Source: Seminavis robusta | Lineage: Eukaryota > Bacillariophyta > Bacillariophyceae > Naviculales > Naviculaceae | Assembly (NCBI GenBank): GCA_903772945.1 | Contig: CAICTM010000215.1 | Location: 26,320-90,319 of the forward strand | Direction: 5' to 3' | Length of the DNA stretch: 64,000 nucleotides | Part shown: piece after piece, positions 42,133 to 53,207 of the stretch | How positions within the stretch are numbered: the first letter of the stretch is position 1 | How the letters are laid out: each line of letters opens with the position of its first letter | The notes under the pieces: model-generated | Databases searched by the model: none | The model's input: only the letters and a program-made list of their open reading frames with translations | Told to the model about the DNA's origin: nothing | Translations under genes and position numbers: made by a program

Positions 42133-45100
42133 TCACGAAAAGAGTGCATCAGTCCCGAACAATGCTTTTCTCCTGTCGTTCAATGAAAGCTCCCCTACGG
42201 GCTGAAGTCTGTTGAGTTCAGTCAGCCCGGTGGAAAAAGTGGATCCGGCTATGTTGTTTTCCAAAAACAACACGCCTCCGTCCTGGTTCTTCTCTACAAT
42301 GTCATCTTTTTTCAGAATTTCCTGGAGCGACGGTGCTGCCAGAAGGATCTCGTCGACGCGGTCCTCCCAAGCAGCATCGTCCTCAGATTGTTTTTCCGTG
42401 TCCATCATGCCAGTGACGGCAGCATAGCGAACCAGCGCTACGATGTATATCGGAACGAACTTGCGCAGCTCAGAGACAACCTTGTCGGTCGCTCGAGTGA
42501 GAATCTTCCGCGCGGTGTCCGTTGGGCCATGGCGGCAGTGGAACCACAGCAAGCCATAGTTGGGATCCGCATTGGCACAACGCAGTTCCAAATCGGCCAA
42601 GTCTACCGAGGCACTTTCGTAGCCAGCTTCCAACAGGTCAATAATCTGTGGCAGTGTCTGGCTATCAATGATTTCGCGCAGCCTCGCATCAGCGTTCGAT
42701 TCCTTCGTTGTGGTGCCTTCTCCGCAAAAAGCAACAAGCGCCACGAAAAGTCGTAGCAAGTACTCTTGCAGCTGATTGTGGAAGTCTGTTTCCTCAGAAT
42801 CCAGAACTGCTCCTTTTGACGTCATCCAGATCAAATCTGCGATTGGTGCAATCCACTGCTCAACCAACTCCAGCCTCAAAGATTCGAGGAAGCTGTCGCC
42901 GTATTGAGGTGTGAATTTTGTCGCAAAGAAGAGGTGACGCCTCGCACGTTCCAAATTGAAGGTTCGGGAGAAGGGATTCAAGTGGATTCTACCTCCCTCG
43001 CACCACACTTCCCCACTTTTAGGGACTGCATTCAAGGCCTGCTGAAGAGACAGAAACTGCGCCTCTTCTTCCCCTTCAAAGAATCGAAGTTGTACCAAGG
43101 CAGCCCAAAGTCGTCCCGTCCCTGGATGCATTTCGAGCGCCCCTTTGGCGAGCTCAATGGCTCTTTCGTGGTCACCATCTCGGATTTCCAAGAGCACACT
43201 CTCTAGCCACACCTTCCAGTCGGTGCCGTAGTCAACTCTGCTGCGACAAAGAATGGCTCGTGCTAGACCGAGATCTCCGCTGAATTCTTCCAGCCTGGCG
43301 CATTCCAATAGAGTTGTTGCACGCCCCTTTTCGGGGACCACCTGATGCGCACGTAGAAACAGTTTGCGAGCTTTGTTGATGTTGCCAATGGCAATTTCCA
43401 ATCTGCCAGCTGCAAGCCAAACTTTCCAGCGCAAGTTGGGTGGGCAGTTGAGGACCGTCATGGCAAAACGATTGCGACAGTGTGCCAAGGTAGACGCCGG
43501 ATAATCCGATTCCTTGTTGGTGGAGGGATCGTGGGTAACTGACCGTTGGTCGAGAGTGGCCCGTTCCAGCATCTGAGCCGCATCTAGATGAACTTTCCAA
43601 ATGAGCTCCTTACTAATACTCAACGTCGCGCGATCGATCATTGCCATCGTCCTGGGCAAATGGTATTGCTTCTCGGTGATGTCGATTTCCTCGCAGAGGC
43701 GGAATGCACCAAACCAAAGCGGCCCGTAACGCGGAATCGCCGCAAGACCGCGCTCGACAACACGTAGGGCCTCAATCGTTCGCCCTAGGTCTCTCTCCAG
43801 GCGGTAGGCTTCCAAGTAGAGAGGTCCGTACCAGGGAACGTGATGCATCAAATATTTCAACACACGGCGGGCCATCACGGCATTTCCAGCTCTCGCCTCA
43901 AGCAACGCCCCTTCCAACACTGTGCGCCAAACTTTCTCAATGCCCACGTGCTTTAGTCGAGCCAACAACTCTCTAGCTCGTCCCAGGTTTCCCATCTTTT
44001 CCTCGTGTTTAATGGCACGAGTCAGCAAGTTCTCGCTGTATTCGCAGTACTCCAATCCTGCACGCAGTATTCGTGCCCCACGGTTGAGGTGGCCGCATTC
44101 TTCCTCCAGTTTGCTATATTCTAGCCAACCCTGGCTCGCATACGGCTGCAGCTGACACACTTGCTGATAGAGCCGACGAGCATCAGCAAATCGATTCGAG
44201 CGCTTCGCAAGGTCCGCGAGCTCTAGATAGACACGCCAATGCACCTTTTCAGGCAAAGTACCGTCGCCCAAGGATTGAATCGCAAAGCCTTCCGCTCCCT
44301 GAAAAGACGAACGCTCCTCAGAACGAAAACGGCGATAGAAATCTTTAAAGGCCGAGCGTGTTGCGGGGCTTTCAATGAGCTCTGATCGCTTCGATTCTGC
44401 TTGCTCCTCGGAAGCCGAAAGCGTGGTTTCTTCTGCAGCCTGCGGATCGTTTGCCGGAATGGCGACAGTAGACGTAGTTGCGGGCGTCGGTGTTGGCGCT
44501 GGCGACGAAGCAACACTGGCAGTGGCCGTCAATTCTGGAGTCTGACTATCTCTCCCTTTGCTACCACTCTTCTTCTTTTTGATGTTGCCACCGCTTGTTC
44601 CTCCGGCGCTCGACGTTGTACCGGTGTTCACGGGTGTCGATTTGCGGGGATTGGCTGGAACGACAGCTGCAGGCGCCGCCGCGGTACTACCTTCAGGCTT
44701 CTTTTGCTTTTCGGGTTTGGTTTGCTTGGACCCACGACGTCCTTGTCCTTTCCGGGAGCTCTTTTGCCGCTGCTGCTGGGCCGATTGCTGACGTGCAGGA
44801 CTCGGTGCGCTCAATACAGGCGATGGACTCGAAGCAACGGGATGCGAAGACTCCAGCCGAGGCGACGGCGAAGATGCTACAATGCTGGGGCTTGGTTGAG
44901 GTGGCCTGTCGGCGCCGTGTGCCGAAGCTTGAGATGGTGCTGGAGAGGGTCCAGAACGAGACTCTGCCCTTGGAGGCTGAGGCTGAGGGACCGGTACAAC
45001 ATAAGCGTAGTCACCACTCGAAGGCCATGCGGCAGTCCCTGGCCAGTTTCCGTGGCTCGTCACAGGCATAGAACCATACTGGGCAGGCGCAGCCCCTGGC

Positions 45101-47208
45101 CAGCTCTGCTGGGGAGAGAACTGTGGCATGACGGGCCTATCTTCGGGTGTGGGGGTAGTCATGGGAAAGAACTCATGTGCTGTTGCCTGCATGGGTTTGA
45201 CGCGTTGAGCGTGACTAGCCGACTGCTGTGGTGGAGGGTGAGCTGTCGGCTGCGTTGCCGTGGGGCGCTGCATATGAGCGGATGATGACTGAACCTGAGG
45301 TGGGGCGTTATTGCTGGGCTGCATTGGCGTAGGATGGTGGGCACGAGCCGTAGCTTGCATTCCGGGCGGAGGTTGGTTGAACGGATTGGGTGACGGGAAT
45401 CCAAAAGGTGGTGGTGAGTTCACAGGACTTGGAGACGGAAACTGATATTGAAACGGCGATTCTCTAGAGCGAGCAGCCATAGCCGGGAGAGGCTGAAAGG
45501 AGTGACTCTGGAAACCGCCGCTCGCAGACTGACGGGTGTCAGCAAAGCTTTGTGGTGACCTTCTCGGAAAATGGTGAACCTGAGGCTGGTTGGAAAACAA
45601 GTTACTTCTATCGGCGCTTCCCGATCGCTGTGGCCTCGCTGGTGCCGGGGCAGGAGGTCTGAAACCAACGTTACCATCTTTCGCTGGCGGTGCAAATGCG
45701 CCTCCAAAGAAAAACCTAGGTGGTGGTTGTTGTTGTTGCTGTTGTTGTTGCTGTTGTTGTTGCTGTTGTTGTTGTTGTCCAGGATTGTCCTTTGGTATAT
45801 ATGCTCCGGCATTCGAAGAATCAAAACCGCCCGACAAGAAAGGATTTCCCAGCGATGGAGGATGCATGGTTCGCACAGGCTTTGGTTGTTGAGCATATGG
45901 TAGAAAGGAGGCGACCTGTTGTTGTTGCTGGTGCCCGTGATCCTCGCTAGTATGCCTCGAGCCATGCCCTCTGGATCGTCTACTAGTGGTGTCATGCCTG
46001 CCCCTTCGACCCCCCCTACCCACGGAACTTCGCGGAACCCTCGATGGAATGTCCCCAACATGTTCGCTTTTAAAAATGTACGAAGATGTCCAACTTTCCG
46101 CTGTTGGTTCTCGCTGATGATCGCCTACCCCAGAGTCTGCTGCCTTTTGTTGATCAGCAGGTCCCCGAAAGATTTGCTGGTTTCCCTGGTCAAAGCTATC
46201 TTCCTCATCAAATAAAAGATTTCCCAGATCTTCTGTCAGCCTCATTGTGTTGGGTGAGCAGGCCCCGTATCTACTTTCAAATTGTGAAGGCGTCCCTTTG
46301 GCTAGAGTTGTCCATGGAGTGAACGTGAACTCTCCCGGTTGCTGCTGTGGCTGTTGTTGTCTTTCTTGCGGACGCGCGGGCATCCCTGGTGCCCTGGGAG
46401 GCCTACTCGTCTGCTGTGACGCCATGCTGTCGGCAGTGGATTGATTGTTTCTAGGGGGTGTGGATTGAGATGAAACAGAGGATGCCCTGTCCCACTTATC
46501 TCCTGGTTCACTACTTCTGGCCCTGTTTGTGCTGGCAACTGGTGTTGAGAGCGTCAGTCCAAATCCCAACAGACCAGACTCGTCTACTTGTTCCTGGTGG
46601 TGTTGGTGGGGTGTGGTACTAGTCCCTGGTGCAGCTGAGCGGAGCATTTCAGGAGGCCCAGGTGTTCTCCTCATCGAAACCCCATGGATCTGTTCCTCAG
46701 GCATACTGGACTGATACATGCTTGCCCCAGGCGTTCGCCTCAAAGAGGACTCATCCTTAATGACTGTCACTCCACCTGCAGCAGTAGTACTAGTAGTCGT
46801 CCGTTGTTGTTCCTCCCGAAACCTCGTGGCTCTCTGGAGACGTATCATTTCCTCTTCTTCAATATCGTCCATCTCATCAATCAAGGTGGGTGTTGTCATG
46901 TCAAATTTGCGCTGATCTCGGCGCGTGGCTGAGCTTCTTCCCCCAGCGGCACCACGGTCCTCGCCATCGCTCTGAGACTCCCATGAGTATGATCTAGCAG
47001 TCGGAAAGGAAAGACTATCATCATTCATGTTGTCGTCTGTGATGGCAAGAATTCGACGATCAGGACTTGGTTGACCCTCCTCACTAAACTCTTCAGTACT
47101 GTATCTACGTAGATTGCCCGTAGCAGTTGGCGGCCCCCTCGATGGATCGACACCACTCCCTGATCTCCTCCTCGCCTCCTCACTGTTGCGAGTCGGTTGG
47201 TGATCCAT
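42133..47208 (-). CDS. Large HAT/TPR-repeat protein with polyglutamine tract
   Basis: A 1691-residue single-exon ORF. Residues 1 to about 1000 are disordered: rich in Pro, Ser and Gln, with a Gln run (about residues 475-495; DNA 45720-45777) and a Lys-rich block before 900. The C-terminal 690 residues carry HAT/TPR repeats: ARRLYQQVCQLQPYASQGWL, GARILRAGLEYCEYSENL, ARELLARLKHVGIEKVW, ARRVLKYLMHHVPWYGPLYL and RARRHLFFATKFTPQYGDSF. Such half-a-TPR arrays scaffold RNA-processing complexes (HCF107-like or splicing-factor-like; not distinguished). No targeting peptide is evident. Large for the family because of the disordered half. Confidence 0.85.
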   Translation of the reverse strand: MDHQPTRNSEEARRRSGSGVDPSRGPPTATGNLRRYSTEEFSEEGQPSPDRRILAITDDNMNDDSLSFPTARSYSWESQSDGEDRGAAGGRSSATRRDQRKFDMTTPTLIDEMDDIEEEEMIRLQRATRFREEQQRTTTSTTAAGGVTVIKDESSLRRTPGASMYQSSMPEEQIHGVSMRRTPGPPEMLRSAAPGTSTTPHQHHQEQVDESGLLGFGLTLSTPVASTNRARSSEPGDKWDRASSVSSQSTPPRNNQSTADSMASQQTSRPPRAPGMPARPQERQQQPQQQPGEFTFTPWTTLAKGTPSQFESRYGACSPNTMRLTEDLGNLLFDEEDSFDQGNQQIFRGPADQQKAADSGVGDHQREPTAESWTSSYIFKSEHVGDIPSRVPRSSVGRGGRRGRHDTTSRRSRGHGSRHTSEDHGHQQQQQVASFLPYAQQPKPVRTMHPPSLGNPFLSGGFDSSNAGAYIPKDNPGQQQQQQQQQQQQQQQQQPPPRFFFGGAFAPPAKDGNVGFRPPAPAPARPQRSGSADRSNLFSNQPQVHHFPRRSPQSFADTRQSASGGFQSHSFQPLPAMAARSRESPFQYQFPSPSPVNSPPPFGFPSPNPFNQPPPGMQATARAHHPTPMQPSNNAPPQVQSSSAHMQRPTATQPTAHPPPQQSASHAQRVKPMQATAHEFFPMTTPTPEDRPVMPQFSPQQSWPGAAPAQYGSMPVTSHGNWPGTAAWPSSGDYAYVVPVPQPQPPRAESRSGPSPAPSQASAHGADRPPQPSPSIVASSPSPRLESSHPVASSPSPVLSAPSPARQQSAQQQRQKSSRKGQGRRGSKQTKPEKQKKPEGSTAAAPAAVVPANPRKSTPVNTGTTSSAGGTSGGNIKKKKSGSKGRDSQTPELTATASVASSPAPTPTPATTSTVAIPANDPQAAEETTLSASEEQAESKRSELIESPATRSAFKDFYRRFRSEERSSFQGAEGFAIQSLGDGTLPEKVHWRVYLELADLAKRSNRFADARRLYQQVCQLQPYASQGWLEYSKLEEECGHLNRGARILRAGLEYCEYSENLLTRAIKHEEKMGNLGRARELLARLKHVGIEKVWRTVLEGALLEARAGNAVMARRVLKYLMHHVPWYGPLYLEAYRLERDLGRTIEALRVVERGLAAIPRYGPLWFGAFRLCEEIDITEKQYHLPRTMAMIDRATLSISKELIWKVHLDAAQMLERATLDQRSVTHDPSTNKESDYPASTLAHCRNRFAMTVLNCPPNLRWKVWLAAGRLEIAIGNINKARKLFLRAHQVVPEKGRATTLLECARLEEFSGDLGLARAILCRSRVDYGTDWKVWLESVLLEIRDGDHERAIELAKGALEMHPGTGRLWAALVQLRFFEGEEEAQFLSLQQALNAVPKSGEVWCEGGRIHLNPFSRTFNLERARRHLFFATKFTPQYGDSFLESLRLELVEQWIAPIADLIWMTSKGAVLDSEETDFHNQLQEYLLRLFVALVAFCGEGTTTKESNADARLREIIDSQTLPQIIDLLEAGYESASVDLADLELRCANADPNYGLLWFHCRHGPTDTARKILTRATDKVVSELRKFVPIYIVALVRYAAVTGMMDTEKQSEDDAAWEDRVDEILLAAPSLQEILKKDDIVEKNQDGGVLFLENNIAGSTFSTGLTELNRLQPVGELSLNDRRKALFGTDALFS
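45720..45777 (-). repeat. CAG/CAA glutamine-tract microsatellite
   Basis: A TTG/CTG-rich trinucleotide array on the plus strand, read as Gln codons in the large minus-strand ORF. Confidence 0.9.
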
Positions 47209-47954
47209 CGTGTGGGCCAGCTGGCTGCCAACTCTTCCTCCTCACGGTCCCTTCCAGCCTTTTTCCTTCAGCACGTAGCTTGGAAGCAAAGGGACCTGAT
47301 CAAGTACTACAATAAGACAACCCTCACAAACACTACCTGCGGGATGGATTGATTAGATCGAGTCGACGGTGCAACAGCCAGGCGGTTACATAACGAGTGC
47401 AGTGCTGTCCTGCGGCGCAGCACCAGGGATAGAGTCCACCTTGCCCGGCTGGTCGGAGCAGCATCTGGACGGTGTGGCTCCCTCCAAAGCATAAACTCTT
47501 GAGATGGCGAGTCTGCCGCTCCACACCCCGGCGACTACTGAAGCTCGGAGAGGTCGATTTTAACCTCCAGAGCGAGCACGGTCTGGAGAGCGTCACTCTT
47601 TTCGAGATTTAGAAGCCAGTTTGGATGCTTGATAGTCCAAACAAGCTTCTTGACGTGTCTTGGGAAAGGGGAGACCAAACGGAAACGGTAAAGTTGCGCG
47701 TCACTTTCAGTTCAAGGACGCACCTTTGGCCGTTGGTATGCACGGATGAATGTCTTCAAACCTTTCTTTCTCATTCAAGTCGCCGTTGCTTTTCATCGGT
47801 TCAACTTGCCATCTCGGTTTCACGCACCACCTCATCATCCCAAGAGCGCTTTGCCACACTACCGGTCGCTTCAAGAGAGCATCTATCGGTATGGATTATT
47901 GTTGTTGTTGTTGTTGTCGTCACAAAGGCAGTCAGTAACTGCTGTTGGTTTATC
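47209..47954. promoter_or_regulatory. Divergent promoter region of HAT/TPR and P450 genes
   Basis: 746 bp between two start codons facing away from each other. A GTT/TTG microsatellite lies near 47900-47920. The P450 frame is open further upstream, but the sequence has no P450 features there. Confidence 0.45.
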
Positions 47955-49742
47955 ATGGCGTTCTCCTTTTCAGATGAAGCTTTGGGGGTGCCTACCCTGG
48001 CAATCGTTTTGCTACCCATCGGTCTTTACATGCTGTGGAATCACTACCGCACACTATTGGAAGCCAAGAAACCCTTCCCAGATTTGCCCATGCCTCCCCA
48101 AAGTCACTGGTTTTTTGGCCACGTCAAGATGCTGTTTGACGCAAATAAATTTCCGCAGAACCTATACACCGTCAATCGAGATAGTGCCAACAAAGACGGG
48201 CTCGTCGGATATTGGTTTGGCAACAAGAAAGTCATTGGTGTGTTGAAAGTGGAAGATGCGCGCAAGGTTTTCCTCCGAGAATCCAATCGAGAAACTATTC
48301 CTGTTGTAGCCAGGTATATTTCCTTCATCCTTGGTGAAAAGAGCTTGATTCGACTGAACGGAAGGGAATGGAGAATCCACAGGGACGCCATCGCGAGGAC
48401 CTTTGTGCCTTCCTTCTTGTTGCACTCGCAAAAAGACGTCTTTCAAGTCGCCCAAGATCTCACTCAGGCTATCATTAAAAGGATTGATGAGACAGAGAAC
48501 AAAGTCTGGCAAGTTGATAATATCCACCCACTCATGAAAATGGTCACCATGGATGTAATTGGGAAAGCTGGTTTTGGTGTTGACTTTGACTGCTGCAAGA
48601 ATTTGCAATCATCACCAGTGGTGAAGGCTTTTGATTTGCTTACGGAAGACCTGACAATACGCATGAAAAGCCCTGTCCTTCCTTGGAATCTGTTTCCCAA
48701 CATATTTCCCACCAAGCAGAACAAACTGCACCTGGAAAACTGCGGGATCCTACGTGGCTTTGTTGGTGAGCTACTTACCAAAGCCCAAAAGGAATATATT
48801 GCCAACGAGAATGGTGAAGCTGCCTCTACCAATGGCAATTCCAAACACCAGAATCTCGTGGAAAGGCTGACTGCTGTGCATGAAATCAACAAGGCCAAGG
48901 GGCATGATGATGCCAAAGCTCTTGACGATGCCCTTTCCGATGTCATGATGACACTTCTGTTTGCCTCGTACGACACAACCAGCACAACACTTACAATGGT
49001 GCTCCACTCGCTGAGTATTTATCCCGACATTCAAAATAATTGCTTGGAAGAAGTACAGTCCTTACTCAAGAATGGATCTGACTTGTCCAATGCGGATGAA
49101 CTCTGCTATTGCATGGGGGTCATCAAAGAGGCTCTGCGACTATACCCGGCAGCGTTTACTGTCGCTCGGACGCTTACAAAGCCTCTTCAGCTGGCGAGTG
49201 GCTATGTTGCCCAGGTTGGCACTCACATGAACGTACCCATCTTTGTCATGCAAAGAGATGAATCCATCTTTCCCAAGGGAGATGAATTCCATCCAGAGCG
49301 TTGGGCTCAGCGAGTGTCAAGTACTAGTAGTTCCTCTGCTAACAATGGTCAACTGTGGGAGGAACGAGCATACAAGGTGGATGCGGAACCTTCGAAGGGA
49401 AGCATTCCTGCGGGCAATCCAGATGCCTTTTTTGCTTTTTCAGCTGGTAAGTGCGCTGCTTGTGCGGTGACGCAAGATTGCTTTCCGTTCGTGCGATCCT
49501 ATTATCTTGGAGATTGCTTCTAATATGAAAACTGTCTGTTTCATGTTTCAGGAGGACGATCCTGTCCTGGTGCAAAATTTGCCTTGCAGGAGGCGGTCAT
49601 TGTCTTGGCCAATGTATTGAAACATCTAAAAGTTCTCCCCGTCCCAGACTTCAAGTTGGAATTGCGACTGCAGGGTATTTTGCCATACCCAAAGGATGGG
49701 GTTCCACTTCGCATTGAGAAGCGACAGTCACTTGATATGTAA
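47955..49742 (+). CDS. Cytochrome P450
   Basis: Haem monooxygenase, 560 residues. Exons 47955-49446 and 49552-49742 (105-nt intron). The N-terminal membrane anchor is LAIVLLPIGLYMLW, then the Pro hinge FPDLPMPPQSHWFFGH. Key motifs: I-helix FASYDTTST, K-helix EALRLYP, and the haem loop FSAGGRSCPGAKF with ligand Cys502, split by the intron. Located in the ER membrane. The ATG is followed by a typical anchor; 110 in-frame codons upstream are ignored. Substrate cannot be told; the CYP clan was not assigned. Confidence 0.93.
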
Positions 49743-50668
49743 ACATAGACTACCTTACTCGTAGTAGGTGCAGTGGTTATGTTTGCTAGCTAGGTGTCGT
49801 GCGTGGTTCTTCGCTCTTCGGCAGCAACTTTGAAGTAGTTTCCCTGGTTATACCGCTGACCACAACCAAGAAACGTAGCGCACCAGGGCGGACGTTTTGG
49901 TACATGAGGGGCGGTCGTCGGCCTCGGGTTGCATCGGGAGGTTCGTTAGTAGGCGAGCCTCGAACGTGTGGAAGGGACCGTCTCCCGGATACCGTTTGGG
50001 TACGCTGCGTGCGGTCGCAATCCACTCAGTACCCTCCCCTGACTTCATGGTTCAATCGATTGAAGCAGAATGATGAATCGATTGCATTCGCCATCATTGT
50101 TTTGGAGCTTGAGGCAGAAGATGCTCCCTCGGTTAGCCCATCAGCGGCGCCTTCTCAACCAGTTTGCTTCAGGCATACCTCGTGTTCCTCTTGTATTAAT
50201 CAGCACATTTCTGGCTGGAGCGTCGATAAAGCTGCTGCGAGGACAGCGCGTTCTACAGTACGAGATCACTGCTTTCGCCAAGAAGTTGTGTGCTTGGAAG
50301 TCAGCAGTTCATTTGCATGACACTGTTAGCAACATGTTCGCAACGGGATGCATCAAGGAGACAAACCACGGAGGCATTGGAGTAATCGGAGTGCATGCAA
50401 TCCCTGTGGCGTTTGAGCTGTCTTGGGCGATATCCAGTCTTTCTTTGTTGGAAGATCGAGGTGGCCCTTGCTGTTAGGCATAGATGATAGCTACGTTTCT
50501 AAAACCAACAAGAACGCCACTATACTGGTACCTGTTACAAACTAGTAGGATGCATTGGCCATGGTAGATACAAGGTGCAGAATCAAACCAAACGTGCTCC
50601 AGTCGCTCTCGCTACGTACATCGGTCCTTTTCTATATAGAGAACTGCAGGTACATGTACTTCAGTTTG
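49743..50668. other. Intergenic, P450 to minus-strand gene
   Basis: Two overlapping open frames of 130-170 codons occur here (49799-50320 and 50070-50477) without domain features; not called. GCTAGCTAGG near 49787. Confidence 0.45.
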
Positions 50669-51613
50669 CTACCACCTTGGCTTGACGAGCTGATCTGCCA
50701 CCCCCACCAAGGCGTCTGTGCATCCCTTGGTGGCATCCAGTTCTACGACTGGAGGACCATGCCCCACTAGAATGGCATAGACGGACTGGTCCGCGTAGTT
50801 TCGATACCATTGCTCCGCCTTTTTCCAATCGGCAATGCCAAAGATTCTGGCAACTCGTGATACTTTGGGAATGGTCAATTGGGTATTGTCGTCGTTATTG
50901 CTGCTGTCCACATTCGAATCGAACAACCACTGAATGAACTTGCCTCCCATGCCCGAATCTTGTTGATAGGGAATGGTAAAGAGCAAATCACACACAATCA
51001 TGGCCTTTTTGGTATCACTCAATTTGACTTCTAGGACATCTTCAAATTCCACCCATCCATCGATATGGCGCACCGTGATCCAATCCATCCACTCTGGTTC
51101 CATGGCCAATTCTTGCAGCAATCGACAACTCACGTTCACTACCTCTTCGGCTTTTGGCTTGGCCTTGGGCGGACACACGACGGAAATTTCGGGGAATCGC
51201 TTCTTCCAGACGGCGGCACAACATCGGTGCATATCGTTGGGGATGACCATGACAGTGGGAGTTCCCAATTGCAGAATATCTTGCAGGACGTGTTCTCCGA
51301 CTGCAATGGCGTTAAAGATCAAGAGACGAGGCTTGTCTTCTGTCTGCTTGGAGGGAAGAATGCGATAGATAATCATGTTGCGTGTGGGAGGACCATATTC
51401 ACATCCAGGAGCTTCCAAGCGATAGAGCTTTTCCGGAAAGATTTCCTCCAAACTACCGTGCTCTTTGCCTACATGAGAATCCCAAGACTCTTCTTCTTTC
51501 TTCTTGTCTTCTTTCCGTCCTCCCATCAAGGCGGCTCCAATCCCAACCACCACACCAGCCACTCCAAGAGTCCAAAGTAAGTTGCCATTACCAGTGTCGG
51601 GCATGCTTGTCAT
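50669..51613 (-). CDS. Membrane-anchored metallo-hydrolase-like (DUF4336-type) protein
   Basis: 314 residues, single exon. A short polar start precedes a hydrophobic segment (LLWTLGVAGVVVGIGAALMGG), then a charged linker. The soluble part has alternating strands and helices (IIYRILPS, PRLLIFNAIAVGEHVLQDIL, TVMVIPNDMHRCCAAVW, MIVCDLLFTIP, SVYAILVGHGPPV) that suggest a metallo-beta-lactamase-like fold of the DUF4336 type. The classical HxHxDH metal motif is not visible; candidate ligands are the His of NDMH, the Asp of VCDLL and the His of VGHGPP. Function unknown. Start codons are 209 bp from the divergent phosphatase. Confidence 0.7.
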   Translation of the reverse strand: MTSMPDTGNGNLLWTLGVAGVVVGIGAALMGGRKEDKKKEEESWDSHVGKEHGSLEEIFPEKLYRLEAPGCEYGPPTRNMIIYRILPSKQTEDKPRLLIFNAIAVGEHVLQDILQLGTPTVMVIPNDMHRCCAAVWKKRFPEISVVCPPKAKPKAEEVVNVSCRLLQELAMEPEWMDWITVRHIDGWVEFEDVLEVKLSDTKKAMIVCDLLFTIPYQQDSGMGGKFIQWLFDSNVDSSNNDDNTQLTIPKVSRVARIFGIADWKKAEQWYRNYADQSVYAILVGHGPPVVELDATKGCTDALVGVADQLVKPRW

Positions 51614-51822
51614 GTTGATTTGATCGTTTGGTGGGAGAAAGTTTAGTTAGATTGTAGAAGTAGCATTAGGAGTCTACTGGCTCTTGCCCTCTTCTGAGCG
51701 AAGGGCACTTGCTTCTTTGGATCTTTTGGAAACTTCCTTCCGTGACTGTTTTTTTTAAAATTGAATTCACGACTGAGCGTTCTACAGAGTTGTTTCAACC
51801 CGAGCCCCTGTCACCTTTCTCA

Positions 51823-52575
51823 ATGATTGTTCTCACTCTCACATTCCAACTCGAACCTCTTGATATGACATGGAAGGATTGCTTCTTACGATGCTGGCTG
51901 GTATGTGTCAAGGAGGACGACAAGGAAGAAGAAAGAGACCAAGACAACAACGACGAAATGCTGCGGCCGTGGATGGAAGCTTGTCGCGACATATTGGAAA
52001 ACGGGGACCTGTTCATGTCGACTCCCAAATTTCCTATTGAGCTCCTCCCCTGGTTGTACTTGAGCGACCTTCACACGGCTCGCAAAGTACAACTGCTGCG
52101 AGATCAAGGCATTACACACGTCCTGTCGACCAATAGGATGCCTCTCGAGTCGATACAAGCCATGACAAGGGAATACAAGTCGCACGGAATACTTCACAAG
52201 GCAGTGCCTGGGGAAGATCATGATGGGTATGACATGATTGGCAGCCACTGGAAGGACTGCGGAAAGTTCATGGAACGTGCCAAAAGACGACATCAACAGC
52301 CCAAAGTTCTAGTTCATTGTGCCCACGGTTCCAATCGATCAGCTTTGATTGCCGCTGCCGCCATGCTCTTGCTCAATGACGACAACGACGACAACGACAA
52401 CAATCCCCCACTAGTAAGATTGGTGCGTACCTTGTCCGAGAAGCGGGGGCGAGTCTTGACCAACCGGTCCTTCCAAAAGCAGCTTTGTCTCTTGGCCAAG
52501 CAAGAGGGAAAACTAGGCCCCAAGCCGACGATCAGCAGCAAACAACAACCGAGAACCGATGGTAAAACGCCATAA
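51823..52575 (+). CDS. Dual-specificity protein phosphatase
   Basis: 250 residues from the first ATG, 51823; an alternative ATG at 51865 (MTWKDCFLRCW) would shorten it. The DSP domain begins near PIELLPWLYLSDLHTARKV (about 68-90). The catalytic loop is VHCAHGSNRSALIAA, matching HCxxGxxR. The general acid is probably in GEDHDGYDM. The C-terminal part is basic and Gln-rich (SSKQQPRTDGKTP). The N-terminal 50 residues contain an acidic run (EDDKEEERDQDNNDE). No targeting signal is clear. Active-site residues are intact. Confidence 0.85.
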   Translation: MIVLTLTFQLEPLDMTWKDCFLRCWLVCVKEDDKEEERDQDNNDEMLRPWMEACRDILENGDLFMSTPKFPIELLPWLYLSDLHTARKVQLLRDQGITHVLSTNRMPLESIQAMTREYKSHGILHKAVPGEDHDGYDMIGSHWKDCGKFMERAKRRHQQPKVLVHCAHGSNRSALIAAAAMLLLNDDNDDNDNNPPLVRLVRTLSEKRGRVLTNRSFQKQLCLLAKQEGKLGPKPTISSKQQPRTDGKTP

Positions 52576-53207
52576 AGATAAGGTCAATGGGTATAAGGTC
52601 CAAGCGTTGGTCCAATGCATCGTCTCGGCCCATCAACCAGAATAACTCATAATAAGACGGCTTGGACTAAATTCATCCATATAGGGTTGGCGTGTCTAGA
52701 ATGACAACAATCAAGAGTCACAAACAAATGCTTGTCTCGGTCAATAAAATAAACGATCTGGCTCTTCCAGCCAGCCCACGATAACACCTTCTGTTCCATG
52801 AAGCCAAGTTGTTCAGTGTATATGTAGTACAACCGTAGCAAGATCAAAGAAAGTCTTGCGCACCTATTCGCATGTTTTGGATCCGAGGTTCGGTACAGCG
52901 TACCGGAACCATTACGGTGATGGTGCGGGAGCTGGAGAAATTTAAAATTTTGGAGAGCTCAGAGCTCGTTGGCTTCAAAGCCATCCATTCATTTTTTCTT
53001 TCTTTTTGCCGTTTTGCATGCGAAGTCAAATAGGTTCCATCTCATGAGCCTCGTCTCTTCGCATACTGTGCTGTCCTCAAACCTCTCACCGAGTGCTATA
53101 TGGTTAGTAGGCAAAGTTAACTAGATTGCTCAACGTCAAAAAGCCATTGTGGATATCTAAAGCCGCTCGCTCAATCTGGAAAGATACCCCAGCGAACGCA
53201 ATAAATC
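52576..53207. other. Intergenic, phosphatase to DDX56
   Basis: 632 bp without a recognised gene or RNA. AT-rich tract near 52840-52960. Confidence 0.45.

Noticed and set aside
44401-45285. 294-codon plus-strand ORF
   Set aside because: Antisense shadow of the low-complexity half of the HAT/TPR gene.
47625-47954. 110-codon upstream extension of the P450
   Set aside because: Lacks P450 features; the membrane anchor begins at ATG 47955.
50070-50477. 135-codon ORF
   Set aside because: No domain, overlaps another open frame, no neighbour support.
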